Assembly: GCA_019279435.1 (NCBI GenBank)
Contig: JAAALK010000081.1
Span: 25,384,457-25,448,456, forward strand
Direction of reading: 5' to 3'
Source: Zizania palustris
Taxonomy: Eukaryota; Streptophyta; Magnoliopsida; Poales; Poaceae
Length of the DNA: 64,000 nt
The first letter of the stretch is position 1. Each line of letters begins with the position of its first letter. A program made the position numbers and the translations under genes. This document shows positions 10,001 to 22,505 of this stretch, piece by piece. The notes under the pieces were generated by a model, which was not told the DNA's origin, did not search any database, and saw only the letters and a list, made by a program, of their open reading frames with translations.

Positions 10001-13000
10001 GCGACAGATCGAGGCTTGGAGGGCACGTGGATCATGGACTCCGGTTGTTCGCGCCACATGACCGGAGATGCAGCATGGTTCTCCAGCCTCACACAACCAA
10101 GCAAAGGGAACATATCACCTTCGGAAACAATCGAAGGAGTAGAGTGAAAGGTAAAGGTGTGGTAAGAATTAACTCGAATTTCACTCTCAAAGATGTTGCT
10201 TTGGTTGAAACATGGGATACAATTTGCTGTCTGTATCTCAGTTGCTTGATGAGGGCTTCGAAGTGTGATTCCATCGCGATACTTCGCAAGTGCTCAATTC
10301 TGATGGCGTTGTGGTGTGTAAGATTTTTAGAGTTGGGAGAGTTTTTGGAGCTGATTTTTCAGAATCATCTGGTTCTTCTCATTGTCTTGTTGCACATTCG
10401 ACTTCTGAGCTTTGGAAGTGGCATAGGAGACTAGGGCATATGAGCTTTGAGTTGCTCGCTCGTCTGAGCGCCCTAGGCTTGATCCGAGGATTGCCCAAGC
10501 TCAAGTTTGAGAGGAATTTAGTTTGCGCTCCTTGTCGACATGGAAAAATGATTGCCGCTTCTCATTTGCCAGTCACCACTGTGATGACTGAACAACCCGG
10601 AGAACTTCTCCACATGGACACTGTAGGTCCTTCCCGGGTTAGTTCTTTAGGCGGCAAGTGGTATGTTTTAGTTATTGTCGACGATTACTCTCGCTACTCT
10701 TGGGTCTTCTTTCTTGCCAGCAAGGATGAAGTGTTTTCACACTTTCGGAGCTTGGCTTTGAGACTTTTCACTGAACTCCTCGGTGCATTAAAATTCATTC
10801 GAAGCGATAATGGCACTGAGTTCAAAAATAGTCTCTTTGTTGATTTTTGCATGGAGCATGGCATAGAACATCAATTCTCTGCTCCGCGAGTTCCTCAACA
10901 GAACGGTGTCGTTGAGAGGAAGAACCGCACTTTGGTTGAGATGGCTAGGACGATGCTTGATGAGCATAGGACTCATAGAAAATTCTGGGCTGAGGCCATG
11001 AACACTGCTTGCTACATCTCAAACCGAATTTTCTTGCGCTCAATTTTAAATTTGACATCTTATGAGCTACATTTTGGGAGACAGCCCAAGGTTACTCATC
11101 TTCGAGTTTTTGGATGTCGCTGCTTTATCCTAAAACGTGGTAACTTGGATAAATTTGAGTCGCGATCTTCTAACGGGATCTTTTTGGGTACACTACACAT
11201 GGTCATTCTTATCGTGTTTATAACTTGGAAACTAACACTGTCATCGAGTCATGTGATGTGACTTTTGATGAATCAACCCCCTCTGTTAGTTCTGCTTTTG
11301 AACAGGCGAATGAACACGACATGGAACAGACCTTATTCGAAGAAGAAGATCCCGGAGATTCGAGGATGAACCCCTACTTCCCTCGACATCAACCCCCGAA
11401 GCTGACCCCGCTTCTACTACTTCGGCACGAGGTCCCAAAGCGACTACCTCAACATCGGTCATCTTGGACCACTCCAACGCACAAGTTGAGGGGGAGACTG
11501 CATCCGCCGTGAGGCTCCACATCATGTTCAAAGGATGCATCCTCCCGAGCAGATCATTGGTGAGATTGATCAAAGGGTAACACGTTCTCATGCCCATTTC
11601 ACTAATGCTGCTTTTGTTGCTTCTTTCGAGCCCTTAGATGTTAGTCATGCACTTTCTGATTCTAGTTGGATCAATGCCATGCATGAGGAACTTGAAAATT
11701 TTGAGAGAAACCAAGTCTGGACTTTAGTTGATCCTCCACCAAATGTTCATTTCATTGGAACAAAATGGATTTTCAAAAATAAACAAGGGGAGGATGGGAC
11801 TATAGTTAGAAACAAGGCTAGACTTGTAGCTCAGGGCTTTTCTCAACTAGAAGGGATTGATTTTACTAAAACTTTTGCACCTGTTGCTCGCCTTTAGGCC
11901 ATTAGGATTTTGCTTGCCTTTGCGACATCCCGGGGATTCAAACTCTATCAAATGGATGTCAAAAGTGCTTTTCTTAATGGCTTCATAGGTGAAGATGTTT
12001 ATGTAAAACAACCCCCTGGTTTTGAAAACCTCAAGTACCCACATAAAGTCCTTAAACTTCATAAGGCTCTTTATGGACTCAAGCAGGCCCCTTGGGCTTG
12101 GTATGATAGACTTAAGTCTTTTCTGCTTGAGCGAGGGTATTTGATGGGCTCTGTTGATAAAACACTGTTTACTCTCAAGCATGGCAAAGATTTCCTCCTA
12201 GTTCAGATTTATGTGGATGATATCATCTTTGGTGGCTCTTCTCATGCTTTGGTTGCCGAGTTTGCAGATACCATGAGCAGGGAATTTGAAATGTCAATGA
12301 TGGGTGAACTCACCTTTTCCTTGGTTTGCAAATCAAGCAAAGCAAACAAGGTACTTTTGTCCACCAGACAAAGTACACCAAGGACCTGCTCAAGAAGTTC
12401 GACATGTCCGATGCGAAGCCCCTCGCCACTCCAATGGCTACATCTGTAGCATTGGACCTGAAGAAGATGGAGAAGCCGTAGATCAGCAGGAGTTCCGGAG
12501 CATGATCGGCTCCCTCCTCTACTTGACTGCCACGAGGCCGGACATACACTTCGTAGTGTGTCTGTGCGCTCGTTTTCAGGCTTCACCACGAGCTTCGCAC
12601 CGCCAAGCGGTAAAGCGCATTTTAAGGTATCTCAAACACACCCTGAATTTGGCATATGGTATTCAGCGTCTTCATCTTTATGTCTTCGAGGTTATTCCGA
12701 TGCGGACTTTGCTGGGTGTAGAATTGATAGGAAGAGTACCTCTGGTACTTGTCATTTTCTGGGTACTTCACTGGTTTGCTGGTCTTCCCGCAAACAGTCT
12801 AGTGTTGCACAATCGACAGCTGAGGCCGAATATGTTGCTGCAGCTAGCTGTTGCTCTCAGATTTTGTGGATGGTTTCCACTTTGCGGGATTTCGGGTTAG
12901 ATTATAAGAGTGTTCCACTTTTCTGTGATAACACTAGTGCTATTTGTATTGCAAACAACCCGGTTCAGCACTCCAGAACCAAACACATAGATGTGCGGTA

Positions 13001-13160
13001 TCACTTTCTCAGAGATCACAATGAGAAGGGTGATATTGAACTTCAATATGTTGATACCCAACATCAGCTTGTCGATATTTTTACAAAACCCCTCGATGCT
13101 TCTCGATTTGCTTACTTGCGTGGGGAACTTGGCATTTGTCACCCTTACGGCATTTTGTGA
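10001..13160 (+). pseudogene. Copia pol, copy 1 (protease-integrase-RT-RNase H, broken)
   Basis: Recognisable parts in order: protease active site Asp-Ser-Gly with the following CSRHMTG (10035-10070), GAG-pre-integrase HHCC zinc module (10410-10545), integrase DDE core (10610-10950, with the HMDTVGP and IRSDNGTEF motifs), RT (11690-12250, with the KARLVAQGF and IYVDDIIF motifs) and RNase H (12690-13160, with the SDADFAGC and DIFTKPL motifs). The stop TGA is at 13158-13160. Single-base deletions relative to copy 2 occur near 10086, 11192, 11359, 11508, 12317, 12459 and 12645. A nonsense TAG replaces GAG at 11896-11898. Pol would copy and integrate the element; this copy cannot. Confidence 0.85.
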
Positions 13161-14331
13161 GGGGGAGCTGTTTTAGATGGATATGACTTTGCTAATTGTG
13201 TTGAAATTGCATTTACATCTGTTGCACTTATATGCCTGCTTTTAATTCATGAACTCGTGTCAGCTCAGCTCTTTTTAATTTATCTGGAACATTCATGTGC
13301 ATGATGTTTTATTTTCAAAAGTCAAATCGTGCTCACTGCTTAGTCTTGAATCTAGCATGTTTAGGCAGGACTGCTTTAGCTATCTTTTATCTGCTTGACA
13401 GCGAGGACACTGTTCATTGGATGCTAAAAATTGCAACTTGAAAAATTGTTCTCAATTTTCATGGATATTCTTAAAGTACCAACAATTGGTTCACTTGGTT
13501 AAAATCAAAAATTCCATGATTTGTATGCTTTAAGTTAAAAGATCCAGGTGGGTTTGTTTGTCGCACTACCCTATTCTAGACTGCTTACCATTGCACATTG
13601 GTCTGAACTGAAATAGCGTAGTGTATGCCAAAATCTTTGCCTTAAGCTTCTTATGGCTTTCATGCCTAGGCTTGGCCGGATTGGAAAGTATAAGGTGGAC
13701 AAACAAATAACCCCTGGCACTACGAAAAGAACAACAAAATTCATTGATTTATCAAGTTTGCTTTTCAAGCTCCAATTGAACTGGACTTGTCTGTCTAGAG
13801 TAGAAATTGACTAGCTTTGCGCAGTCCTTGCTCTCACTTATCTAGTTTCCTTGACTAAGTGGTGATGCTTTTATTTCAAAAATGATAATATCACATGCTT
13901 CATCATGCTTTTAGAGAATATTAATTTGAGCTGAGCACATGATCATTGGTATTAATGATTGGCATATTTTTGCTTCATATGTCCTTGCAATTCTGCTCAT
14001 TTCGAAGCTTTGCATCTTTTACATGCTCCTTGATGCTTGCATTGCCAAAGGGGGAGAGATTTGCCTTGTTCTCTGCCGCAAGGGGGTATAATTTCAAAGG
14101 GGGAGAAAATTTGACATAAAGGGGGAGAAGATTCTTTATTGCCAAGGGAAAATTTAACTCAGGGGGAGTTTTCATTGCCGAAGGGGCTTTTTACCAAAGG
14201 GGGAGGAACATTCTTTTATCAAGTGACATGATTTGGCTCTTTTCTGAGTTTTTAATGGTCACTTGTGTGCTGAAAATTTTAAATTTCTTGAACTTGGATT
14301 TGGTTGTCAATGCACTCATCAAGGGGGAGAT
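13161..14331 (+). other. Post-pol spacer with polypurine-tract array, copy 1
   Basis: No env-like frame is seen in these 1.17 kb. The last 300 bases carry repeated AAAGGGGGAG-type boxes (about 14047, 14083, 14097, 14118, 14161, 14196), ending with AAGGGGGAGAT next to the 3' LTR. Only the last can be the normal plus-strand primer. Confidence 0.75.
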
Positions 14332-16357
14332 TGAGAAACCAAGGGTTGGTTTCAGTGTTTTGTGATGAGTGATTGACAGGCTTTTTACCCTCTGTTCGAA
14401 GGGTACCTCCGAAGGGGGTTCGGAGGTTGGACCTCCGAAGGTTGTTCGGAGGTGTTTCACCGAAGGGTGTTCGGTGTTTGCTTGCTGCAGCTGTTGCAGC
14501 GGAGTGTGCTCGTCGGAGGGGTCCGACAGTACACGATGACTGGGTTCGTACCGAAGGCTTCGGTACTTTGGGCGGTACACCGGAGCGTGTGCCGGAGGTT
14601 GCTAACCCGGAGAGGTCTCCGGAGTACTAGATACACTTGTCTGTTTATCTGTGGTGCGCAGGGACTTCGGAGGCGACGGACAAGGTTCGCAGCAGGTGAA
14701 CCTGGGTCAAGCGGGAGGTTTGATGCCAGGGGAGCGGGGAGCTCCGTCACGGTGGCTACGAAGGTGGTCCTGGTCGGTCCTCGGGTCGAGGCGTGCCAGG
14801 TGAAGGCAGAGAGTGCGGAGTGTGGCTCCGGCTGAAGGTACTCCGAGACAAAGTCCTCAGAGTTGAGGCACTTCGAAGCTACTCCGGATGGAGTGACTTC
14901 GGAGTTGGATGGAACAAGTCCTCTGCGGAGGCAAGGAATTCGAAGTGTGCTCCGGAGGGAGACATTCGAAGGTACCCGACGAAGGTCTCAGAAGTCGAGG
15001 CGCATCGAAGGCATGGTCCGGGTGAGGCTCGTCGAGGAGTGTGCTCGGGGAGAGGCACTGCGACGAAGGGCTCATGGAATGCTTCATGCGGAGGCCTTGG
15101 ACGAAGGAGGGACTTCGAAGGGTGGTACTCCGAAGGTGGGGCTTCGGAGTGAGGAAGGCTTCGGAGCAAGGCTTGCTCCGGAGCAAGGTTGACTTGTGGT
15201 GCTTCGGCCTGCATGGCTTCGGTACACGGACTGACGGAGTTCGAGCTGGGAGTAGCTGCGAAGTCGTGGTGGTCCACTCTGGAGGTGTTGGTGCGAAGGC
15301 CCAAGGGCTTTGACGGCTTCGGCTCAAAACCGTCACTGTATCGGAGACTGACTTCGGTGGAGCGAAGGCCATCTGGCTTCAGGCTTCTCACCGAAGCTAC
15401 CGCACCCTCGCGTGCGAAGGGAGGATTCCAGAAGGTCAAAGACTGCAAAGGCTGACACTGTTTGTTCTGTAAAAAGCTGACACTGTCCCCTCTGCAAAGC
15501 TGACAGAGAAGCCTCCAGAATAAAGGTGGACTACCTTTTGTACCCCTTAGTTCTGTAGAGTCAAAATCAATGTAAACCCTAGGGGTAGTGTAGTCATTTC
15601 CTTTGGATGAACTGTGGGCTATAAATATGGGGGCTCGATAGGTAATATTTAACACTTTGAGCATTTACTGTTGAGCTCCTGTAGCCACACACTTCGATTG
15701 TAATACATCCAGAGAGTTCATTTTCTGTGTTCCTTGTTCAAGCGGCGAAGCCCTGCTTCTTTGTGCTTTTGCTTGAGCTCGCATTGCATACCTCGCCTGT
15801 AGTAGTGCACCGAAGCCTGTTGAGGCGAAGGTTGTTTTTCGTGCGAAGTGTGTTTTGTCAGTGTGCGTTCGCTCTGTGTAACAGGAGGCGAGACCTCGCT
15901 GCTTACTAGCGTAGCTCTGACCGAGGCCCGTTTTGCTTCTTGTGTCGAAGCCCTTAGCGTAGTCCATTTGCGTGTGCGTGTAGACCTTCGTGTACGAAGC
16001 GCAGCACCAGTTGCTGCTGCCAAGTTCCTGGTCGAAGTCCTCAGAGGGCTGTCCACTCTTGCGAAGGGTGAAGTGCGAAGCCTGCTCGAAGCACTCTGTG
16101 TGCGGAGCCTGCACTGACTTAGCAGAGTAGATTTTCGAGGGTTGTAAGTGGAGCGAAGTCTTCTTGGCTTCGAACTTTTGCTCCTCCGAAGCCTGTGTTC
16201 GAAGGTGTCGAAGTACCTCCGAACCAGACCTTCGAAGGTAGTGTTCGAAGCCTGTTCTGCAGAAGACAGAACTGAAACCGAAGGCTAGTTTTTAGCCCGA
16301 AATTTTAAAAGCTCCCATTCACCCCCCCCCCCTCTGGTCGCCGTTTCCGGTCCAACA
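14332..16357 (+). repeat. 3' LTR of Copia copy 1
   Basis: This is the second copy of the 5456-7479 LTR, with the same TG/CA ends, palindromic boxes and TATA box (15620). It follows the polypurine tract directly and is followed by the TTATA duplication. It differs from the 5' LTR at about 20 sites by eye, mostly transitions. Confidence 0.95.
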
Positions 16358-16362
16358 TTATA
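16358..16362. repeat. Target site duplication, Copia copy 1 (right)
   Basis: TTATA matches 5451-5455. Confidence 0.95.
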
Positions 16363-17438
16363 CCAATTTTTGCCCTATATTTTACTCTCTAGTTCCAGTC
16401 TTGCAAAATGTCAAGATTTGGATATTTTAAAATGTATGATAGTTATGATATGACATTATTTATTATGCTATTTTAAAGTATATTTGTTGTTGATTTAATA
16501 ATTTAATAACTCGTCCTTGGCTTAACATGAATATTTAGTCAGTTTTTGGCACTGTTCCACTCTTTGTTTTGTAGTTTCGCTTCGCAAATCACTAGTTAAA
16601 TAGGTCTAGATCTCAATTTTCAGATCCGCAAAAAATACAGATCAATGACTCAGCTCCTCATTTTTTGCGGAGCACCTCAAGGAATGCTTTGTGGATTCAC
16701 TTTTTGAAACAAAATGTGGAGTTGTCAGTAAGTTACCCACCACTGCCATTACACACATACCCCTTCATAGAGTTTATCCAAAGTATCACCTGACTGCAGA
16801 TTATACACTCTTATTTTAGTGTAAGGCAGACTTATTTCAGTGTAAGGTAGACATGTGGGTACTATTCTCAAGGGTAAAATGATCTACACATAATAAATCT
16901 TCAGATTTTTGAATCTAAATCTATTTCGCAAGCCAAACAAGACAGTTGCTCCGCAGTAGATCTGTAATTCACTTAAGATCTAATCTTACAAGAATTACAA
17001 GAATTTCGTGGAGTAGAGCAGATTTCAGTAGAACGGAGTAGTCCCAAACAAACCATTATTTATTTTATTATTTACTTCAAATTTAAAACATTTATTTTTT
17101 TTATTTTTCTGTCCGTGTGGTGGGAGAGAGCAGCAGAAGTACCCGTTGCCCGTTGGCTCGATCCTGGTGGGCCCGTGGAGGCCCGCAGCCCGGAGCCGCC
17201 GGAGGCCGCAGGCATGTCAAGTCGTTCCGCCCCCAGATCTAACGGCCACGCACGGCGGACAAGCCAAACTCCCACGCGATCCTGACCCTCCACGTGTCGC
17301 CGGCGAGCAGGAGCAGGGGCAACGCTCGTCCTTCCCCAAAACGGAAGGAAACAGCCAAACAGGAGCAGCGGAGGGCAGCCGGAGGAAGAAGGCCGTGGAG
17401 AGGCAGAGGCCCCCAAATTTTGAGCTCCGGATCTCCAC
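16363..17438. other. Intergenic spacer, possible MITE, no gene seen
   Basis: AT-rich sequence upstream of the Ulp1-like gene. 16600-17050 has repeated AGATC-rich boxes and ends CCCAAACAAACCA, a border style seen in grass MITEs, but I cannot define terminal repeats. GC content rises from 17110 towards the promoter. Confidence 0.4.
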
Positions 17439-17445
17439 TATTTAT
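17439..17445 (+). promoter_or_regulatory. Probable TATA box of the Ulp1-like gene
   Basis: TATTTAT lies 79 bases before the ATG at 17518, in a GC-rich promoter. This allows a short 5' leader of about 45-50 bases. The call rests on position and motif. Confidence 0.45.
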
Positions 17446-17517
17446 CCCCTCCGGATCGAGCCCTAGGAGGGCACCATTCCTCCTCCTTTACTCCCCCTCT
17501 CGTACATCCCCGCCACC

Positions 17518-20500
17518 ATGCCCCGCCGCAGAAAGAACAGCAGTCAGGTCACCATCGACCTCGTCAACAGCGACGATGGTGAGGATGGTGAGCGCGCTCG
17601 GCCAAATCTCTGATTTTTGTTGTTGTTTTCTTGGTTTCTGCGCTTGTCGCGGTGATTAGGGGACATAGCGCTAGGCCTGGTTTGGTTTTTGGCTGGAATG
17701 TTGCTTGCTTACTCCCCTGTTGGGTATGGGTTTGGATGGTTTCTTCAAAAGCTGGTTTCTTGGAAATGGGGAGGGGTTTAAGGTCCGCTGGGGTCTCAGA
17801 TTTCATTTTTGTTCATTTATCCATAAAAGATCTCATTTTTGTTCGTTTAATTTTGGTGTTGGTTCTGATGGCTACTTGCATATTGTCTAATCTGTTGGAA
17901 ATGGGCAGGATTTTGTAGGTTCACTGCTGCATAATATATTAATATTACTTGATTGTGTAGGCCTGCATCTTCTTTTCTTGTATACTATCATTTGTTTATC
18001 TGCACTTTAGGGGCCTAGACCTTTACTCGTTCAGGATTAGTACCTGGTTCTAAAGGCAAGGCCACTCAAGCTGCATACGCCTATGCATAAGCTTTTAGAA
18101 TAGTTCCATGGATCCATTGCATCATTCAGTTAGCTCGTGTGTTGTTCATGTCAGGATATGTTGGATTGTTTCGCCAAAATACAATGAATATATGTTGTGT
18201 GGCTTCAATTTGCTATCCGGTATATATCTTTGGTAACCTTTTAGATTATCTGGTAACCTTTTAGATTTTAGTGAGCAGAAGCTTTGTGTTGTTGATTAAT
18301 GCATATATCACATATACTTGGTATATATCTTGTATCCATAAATGCGTCTATGCTAAATTTTAATACTATTTAAACCACCTAGGAAGAAACAAGGCCGTGT
18401 CACATTTAAGCACTAAGTGGAGGGGTGATTTCTCACTTCTGTCATTTAGAATATTTAATCTCTGTTCATGATTTGCTTCCTTTTATTTCTGTAGCTCCTG
18501 GTATTTATTTAGACATGTTTGTGAAGCAATAAAACCTGTGATTCTATAGTTTCATGGTTTCTTAGTGGCTATGACAGAATTTGATGGCCAACTTTTGATG
18601 AACACCACGATCGTGGATGTGTTTTGTTGGCCCGATCTTTTGGTGAGTCTAGATAATTTCGATTAGAAGGAGACGACATTGACAATCTGACTACAACCAT
18701 ACGAAACGTTTATGTTGCGCCTTAGTGATCAATACACCACCTCCAAGGGTTGTTGATCTTACCGGTGGTCAACTTTATTCTTGTAAGCAATCGAAGAACG
18801 AGCAAGAACAAGATAAAGGAGCAACTAATATTGTTGAATATGAAAGACGCATAAATGGATAGTTGGGGTTATGAAATGAGAAACCGGTGATCTAACCAAT
18901 CACAGGTTTACACGGAAAAATAACATTGGCTAAACTTTAATCTAATCAAAACCCATCTACAACTGAGGTCTTTGGGGGTATTTATAGCCCAAGGAAATCA
19001 CCCAGTACAAAATACATGGAAACCTTTTACATATAGAAACTATTGATTATTTCCTAAACAGGCTCTGACTAGAAAAGGAAACATAACCAATCACGGGTTT
19101 ACACGGAAAAAATAACATTGGCTAAACTTTAATCTAATCAAAACCCATCTACAACTGAGGTCTTTGGGGGTATTTATAGCCCAAGGAAATCACCCAATAC
19201 AAAATACATGGAAACCTTTTACATATAGAAACTATTGATTATTTCCTAAACAAACTCTGACTAGAAAAGGAAACATAATTAATACGTCAATTCTAGCTTA
19301 TGGAAACTATTGATTATTTCCTAAATAGACTCTGACTGAAAAAGGAAACATAATTAATATGTTGATCCTTCCTTGTTATTTTGTGTGATAATATATGTTT
19401 GATGTGTTTCTAAACCTTGAGTTGGTCCCCAATCAATTTCTATGATAATACATGAGTTCCATATATATGCATCGCTTGTTTTGAGTCATGTAAGTATTTC
19501 TGCAATTGAAAATGAACACATCTCATGGTGTAGTATCTATAGTTCAAATATATAAAAATTAAATCTAACGTAGAAAGCATGCACCTTAGTTTGTTTGCTC
19601 ACAATCATGGTCCTATCTAGGCTGATGAGATGTCCTCATCAACTTTGGTCTAAACTATGGTCTATGAATTGGAGGATTATATGTTGTCAAAATGTCTTGC
19701 CTCAATGCTAACACTTAAGGGTTTCATTCTGGATATAAATTACAAAGGTATAATGGTTGCTTAGATTTGTTGGCATATTCTATTATGGTGACTAAATTAT
19801 TAATTTGTGCATATATATGTTTTGCTAAAAGAGAGTAATTTCTGCAGATTATGGGTTTAGATATTTGGTATTTGTGTTTTGCTAAAAGAGAGTAATTTAT
19901 GTACGCATGTGATTTTGTAGTCTATGCATTTAACAGATCAAGTTGTGTGATGTTTTCCACTAAGTTGGAATCTGCATTTGAAAAGAGTTTCCTGTGTATA
20001 TTGATTAAGAGGACTGGATGTTAGTTACAAGTCTGTTATGTTTCCTTTATTAAAAAATTGTGTTGGATAAACATTTGCTCCTTGGAAAGGAAGTTCATAA
20101 CCTCATTATGCTCACCTCTTTGGTTCAGTACAATAGTTAATAGTAGTTTAGTTCATTATTCCTGTTCTGTTTTGTGCATGTAGAAGCATTTATATTGTTG
20201 GTGTCTTTTCAAATGTTTGTTGCTTCTGCTATATGACCAACATGATAGAACAATGTCATAGCCTGCACAAGTGCTATCATGCATCTGAAATTGAGAACAT
20301 GGTAATAATTCTTTTAGTAGAGGTCTAGAGGGTTGCAAATTTGATAAATGATAAACATGAAACATCACAGGAAAAAGGTCCCATCTATATCTCCTACAAT
20401 CCATGCCACCCGGCCATCCTCTTGGTGGTATTTACCCGGTCATTACGAGAAGGGACTACTAAATAAAGAACATTTTACTGTTTAAATTTGGGAATCTTGA

Positions 20501-22505
20501 GTTACCCTGATGTGAACCGTACTATTGGGGTTTTTCAAATATATTTTAGCATAACAAGCAAAACTTGATCTTCTAAACCATCAACTACTGATTCATTATA
20601 TGCCTGGTGTCATTATTATGATTTGTTCGTGGTGCTAGATTCTTTTAGTCACATGCCTTGCTTTTAAAAATGTTGGCTGTTAAGATGACTTTCTAAACTA
20701 ATTAAAGCAATATGACAGGAATTAACTTTAAATTCATGTGTTTTAGTGGTGATGAATCCAGTTGTGGTATGCAAAGTATGATGAATGTCAGAGAAACTTC
20801 TAGCTAGCATATATGACTTGAGCTCTAATCTTATCATGAATGTATTTTTTCTATGTAGAGTGCAAAAACAAGCGTCCTCGAACAAGCTACAAGCCAGCAG
20901 CGAGGACTGCTCGTAACACCAAAAGGGCATATTCCCGTGGTAATGCTCCGACCTCAAAGAGAAGATCAAACCGCATTGCAACAAGCAACAGGGACAAAAA
21001 AAATAAAGACAAATTGGATACTGATATTTTTGAATTATATGTGGAGTATGTCTGGCCTCTATCTGTCTCTCTCTCACACACATTAGTTTGCCTTCTTATT
21101 TACCTCTATAACTTTGTGGATAGGGATCTTTGGAAGCACATTGATGAAGAAAAGAAGAGTGCATATGCATACTTTGATTCATTGTGGTTTAACATGTACA
21201 ACAGCGGGCATAATAAATCAAATGTCCTTAAATGGATTAAGGCTAAGAAAGTATTTTCAAGACAATATGTTTTTGTTCCTATTGTTTGCTGGTGGGTTGC
21301 CTGCACTATTACCTTATGGAATTACTATATTCATTTTTAAATATATTCAAATTTCCACTTTCTTAACTATAGGGGACACTGGAACCTCCTTGTTTTATGC
21401 AACTTTGGTGAGACAGACAGCCTGGGTACTGACAAAGGACCACGTATGCTGCTCTTGGATTCACTTAAAACGACAAACCCGACAAGGTTACGATCAGCTA
21501 TCAAAAGGTTCAGATCCTTTATTTTCCTCAACATCTAAGCTTCAAAAACAATTGTAAAAAGGATCTCTTTGATAATATGTATAGGTCCATAAGATGTGTA
21601 TTTTGTTCTGTATGAATATGCATCATATATTGTTGGAACAACCTAACAGATGGACTTACTGGAGACCTGTTTATCTTTGAACCACAATGGATATGATCCT
21701 TTTGAAGTTTTATGTATCCAACATTAGGCCAATATTGGTTCTGGTTACTTGGACATTGATTGGATAGTTGGGATGCTCGTTGATACTGGGCCACTATCAG
21801 TTTGTGCTGTCCATCATGGCCACCTCAAACTTCTGCATCTACCTACATGGATACACCTTGCTGAGGCCTTAGTTTATGTTCACAGAAACAATTTTAATTG
21901 TACATTTCTATACTTTCGATAGCACATAAACAACAAGCGTGTGTTGTACTTACAGTCTCTTAGTTAAACTAGCTTTTTTTTGCTGGCATGCCAGATTTAT
22001 TGTGGATATTTTTAAAACTGAAGAGCGGGAAGAGAATGAGCAATTCATTAACAAAATATCTCTCGAGTTTCCTGAGGTATGCTATTTTACATCTCGAAGT
22101 GTACTGTTTCAGCTTTTGCGTCTTCTTACCTGAATTTATTATCTTGTTACATAAACAACTTTGCAGGTTCCACAGCAGAATGGGGATGAATGTGGTATAT
22201 ATGTTCTTTACTTTATCTACTGTTTTCTTCAGAACAAAAGATCAGGAGAAGATTTCAGGCAGCTGGTGTGTCACACATTTCCACCTTTACCCCACTTTCC
22301 TTTGCACCTTGCAAATGTTTTACTAATATGTTTTATCTCTATGGATTAGCTTGATGATTCAGAAGGATTAGAGAACTTCCGCAAGGGTGTTCATTCATTT
22401 CAAGAGTATGTGTTTTCTGTTCTTATTTATTTCCTGCAAGTTAAAATGTGATCTCATTACCCTTTATGCTTCTTCAGGAATAGAAAAAATGAAATTGCAA
22501 AGTAG
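17518..22505 (+). CDS. Ulp1-like (C48) cysteine protease, 8 exons
   Basis: The spliced model is exons 17518-17587, 20859-21045, 21124-21291, 21373-21507, 21995-22076, 22167-22265, 22350-22405 and 22478-22505, giving 274 residues; all introns are GT/AG and phases join. The product is a small Ulp1-type peptidase, the family that cleaves SUMO or related ubiquitin-like tags. The catalytic set is visible: His144 (GHWNLLVL), Asp171 (MLLLDSL), Gln218 and Cys223 (QQNGDECGIY). Residues 25-75 are Arg/Lys/Ser-rich and could be a nuclear signal. The ATG context GCCACCATG is favourable. An alternative exon 1 donor at 17578 would remove three residues. It is shorter than yeast Ulp1 and resembles the small plant proteases of this fold; the exact substrate (SUMO or NEDD8-like) cannot be told. 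Confidence 0.88.
18560..19375 (-). repeat. LTR-like insertion with tandem duplication in intron 1
   Basis: A 191-base unit (18893-19083) is repeated directly (19084-19277) with few differences, and a shorter third part follows (about 19298-19360). Each full unit holds TATTTATAGCCC, which on the minus strand is GGGCTATAAATA, an LTR-style promoter. The surrounding 0.8 kb is unlike the rest of the intron. I infer a degraded solo LTR or related element in minus orientation; exact borders are unresolved. Confidence 0.45.

Larger units (their letters stand above)
5456..16357 (+). mobile_element. Full-length Copia retrotransposon, copy 1 (SIRE/Maximus-like)
   Basis: This 10.9-kb element has LTRs 5456-7479 and 14332-16357, a 5-bp TTATA duplication, an initiator-Met-tRNA-type primer-binding site, gag, protease, integrase, RT and RNase H in Copia order, a long non-coding stretch after pol and a polypurine tract. 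The large gag with a coiled coil, ~2-kb LTRs and several polypurine-like boxes fit the SIRE/Maximus lineage (inference). By eye the two LTRs differ at roughly 20 of about 2,020 positions plus several 1-bp indels, so the insertion is young. The coding part is broken by many 1-bp indels, so this copy cannot be autonomous. It is the same family as 49150-60071. Confidence 0.95.
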
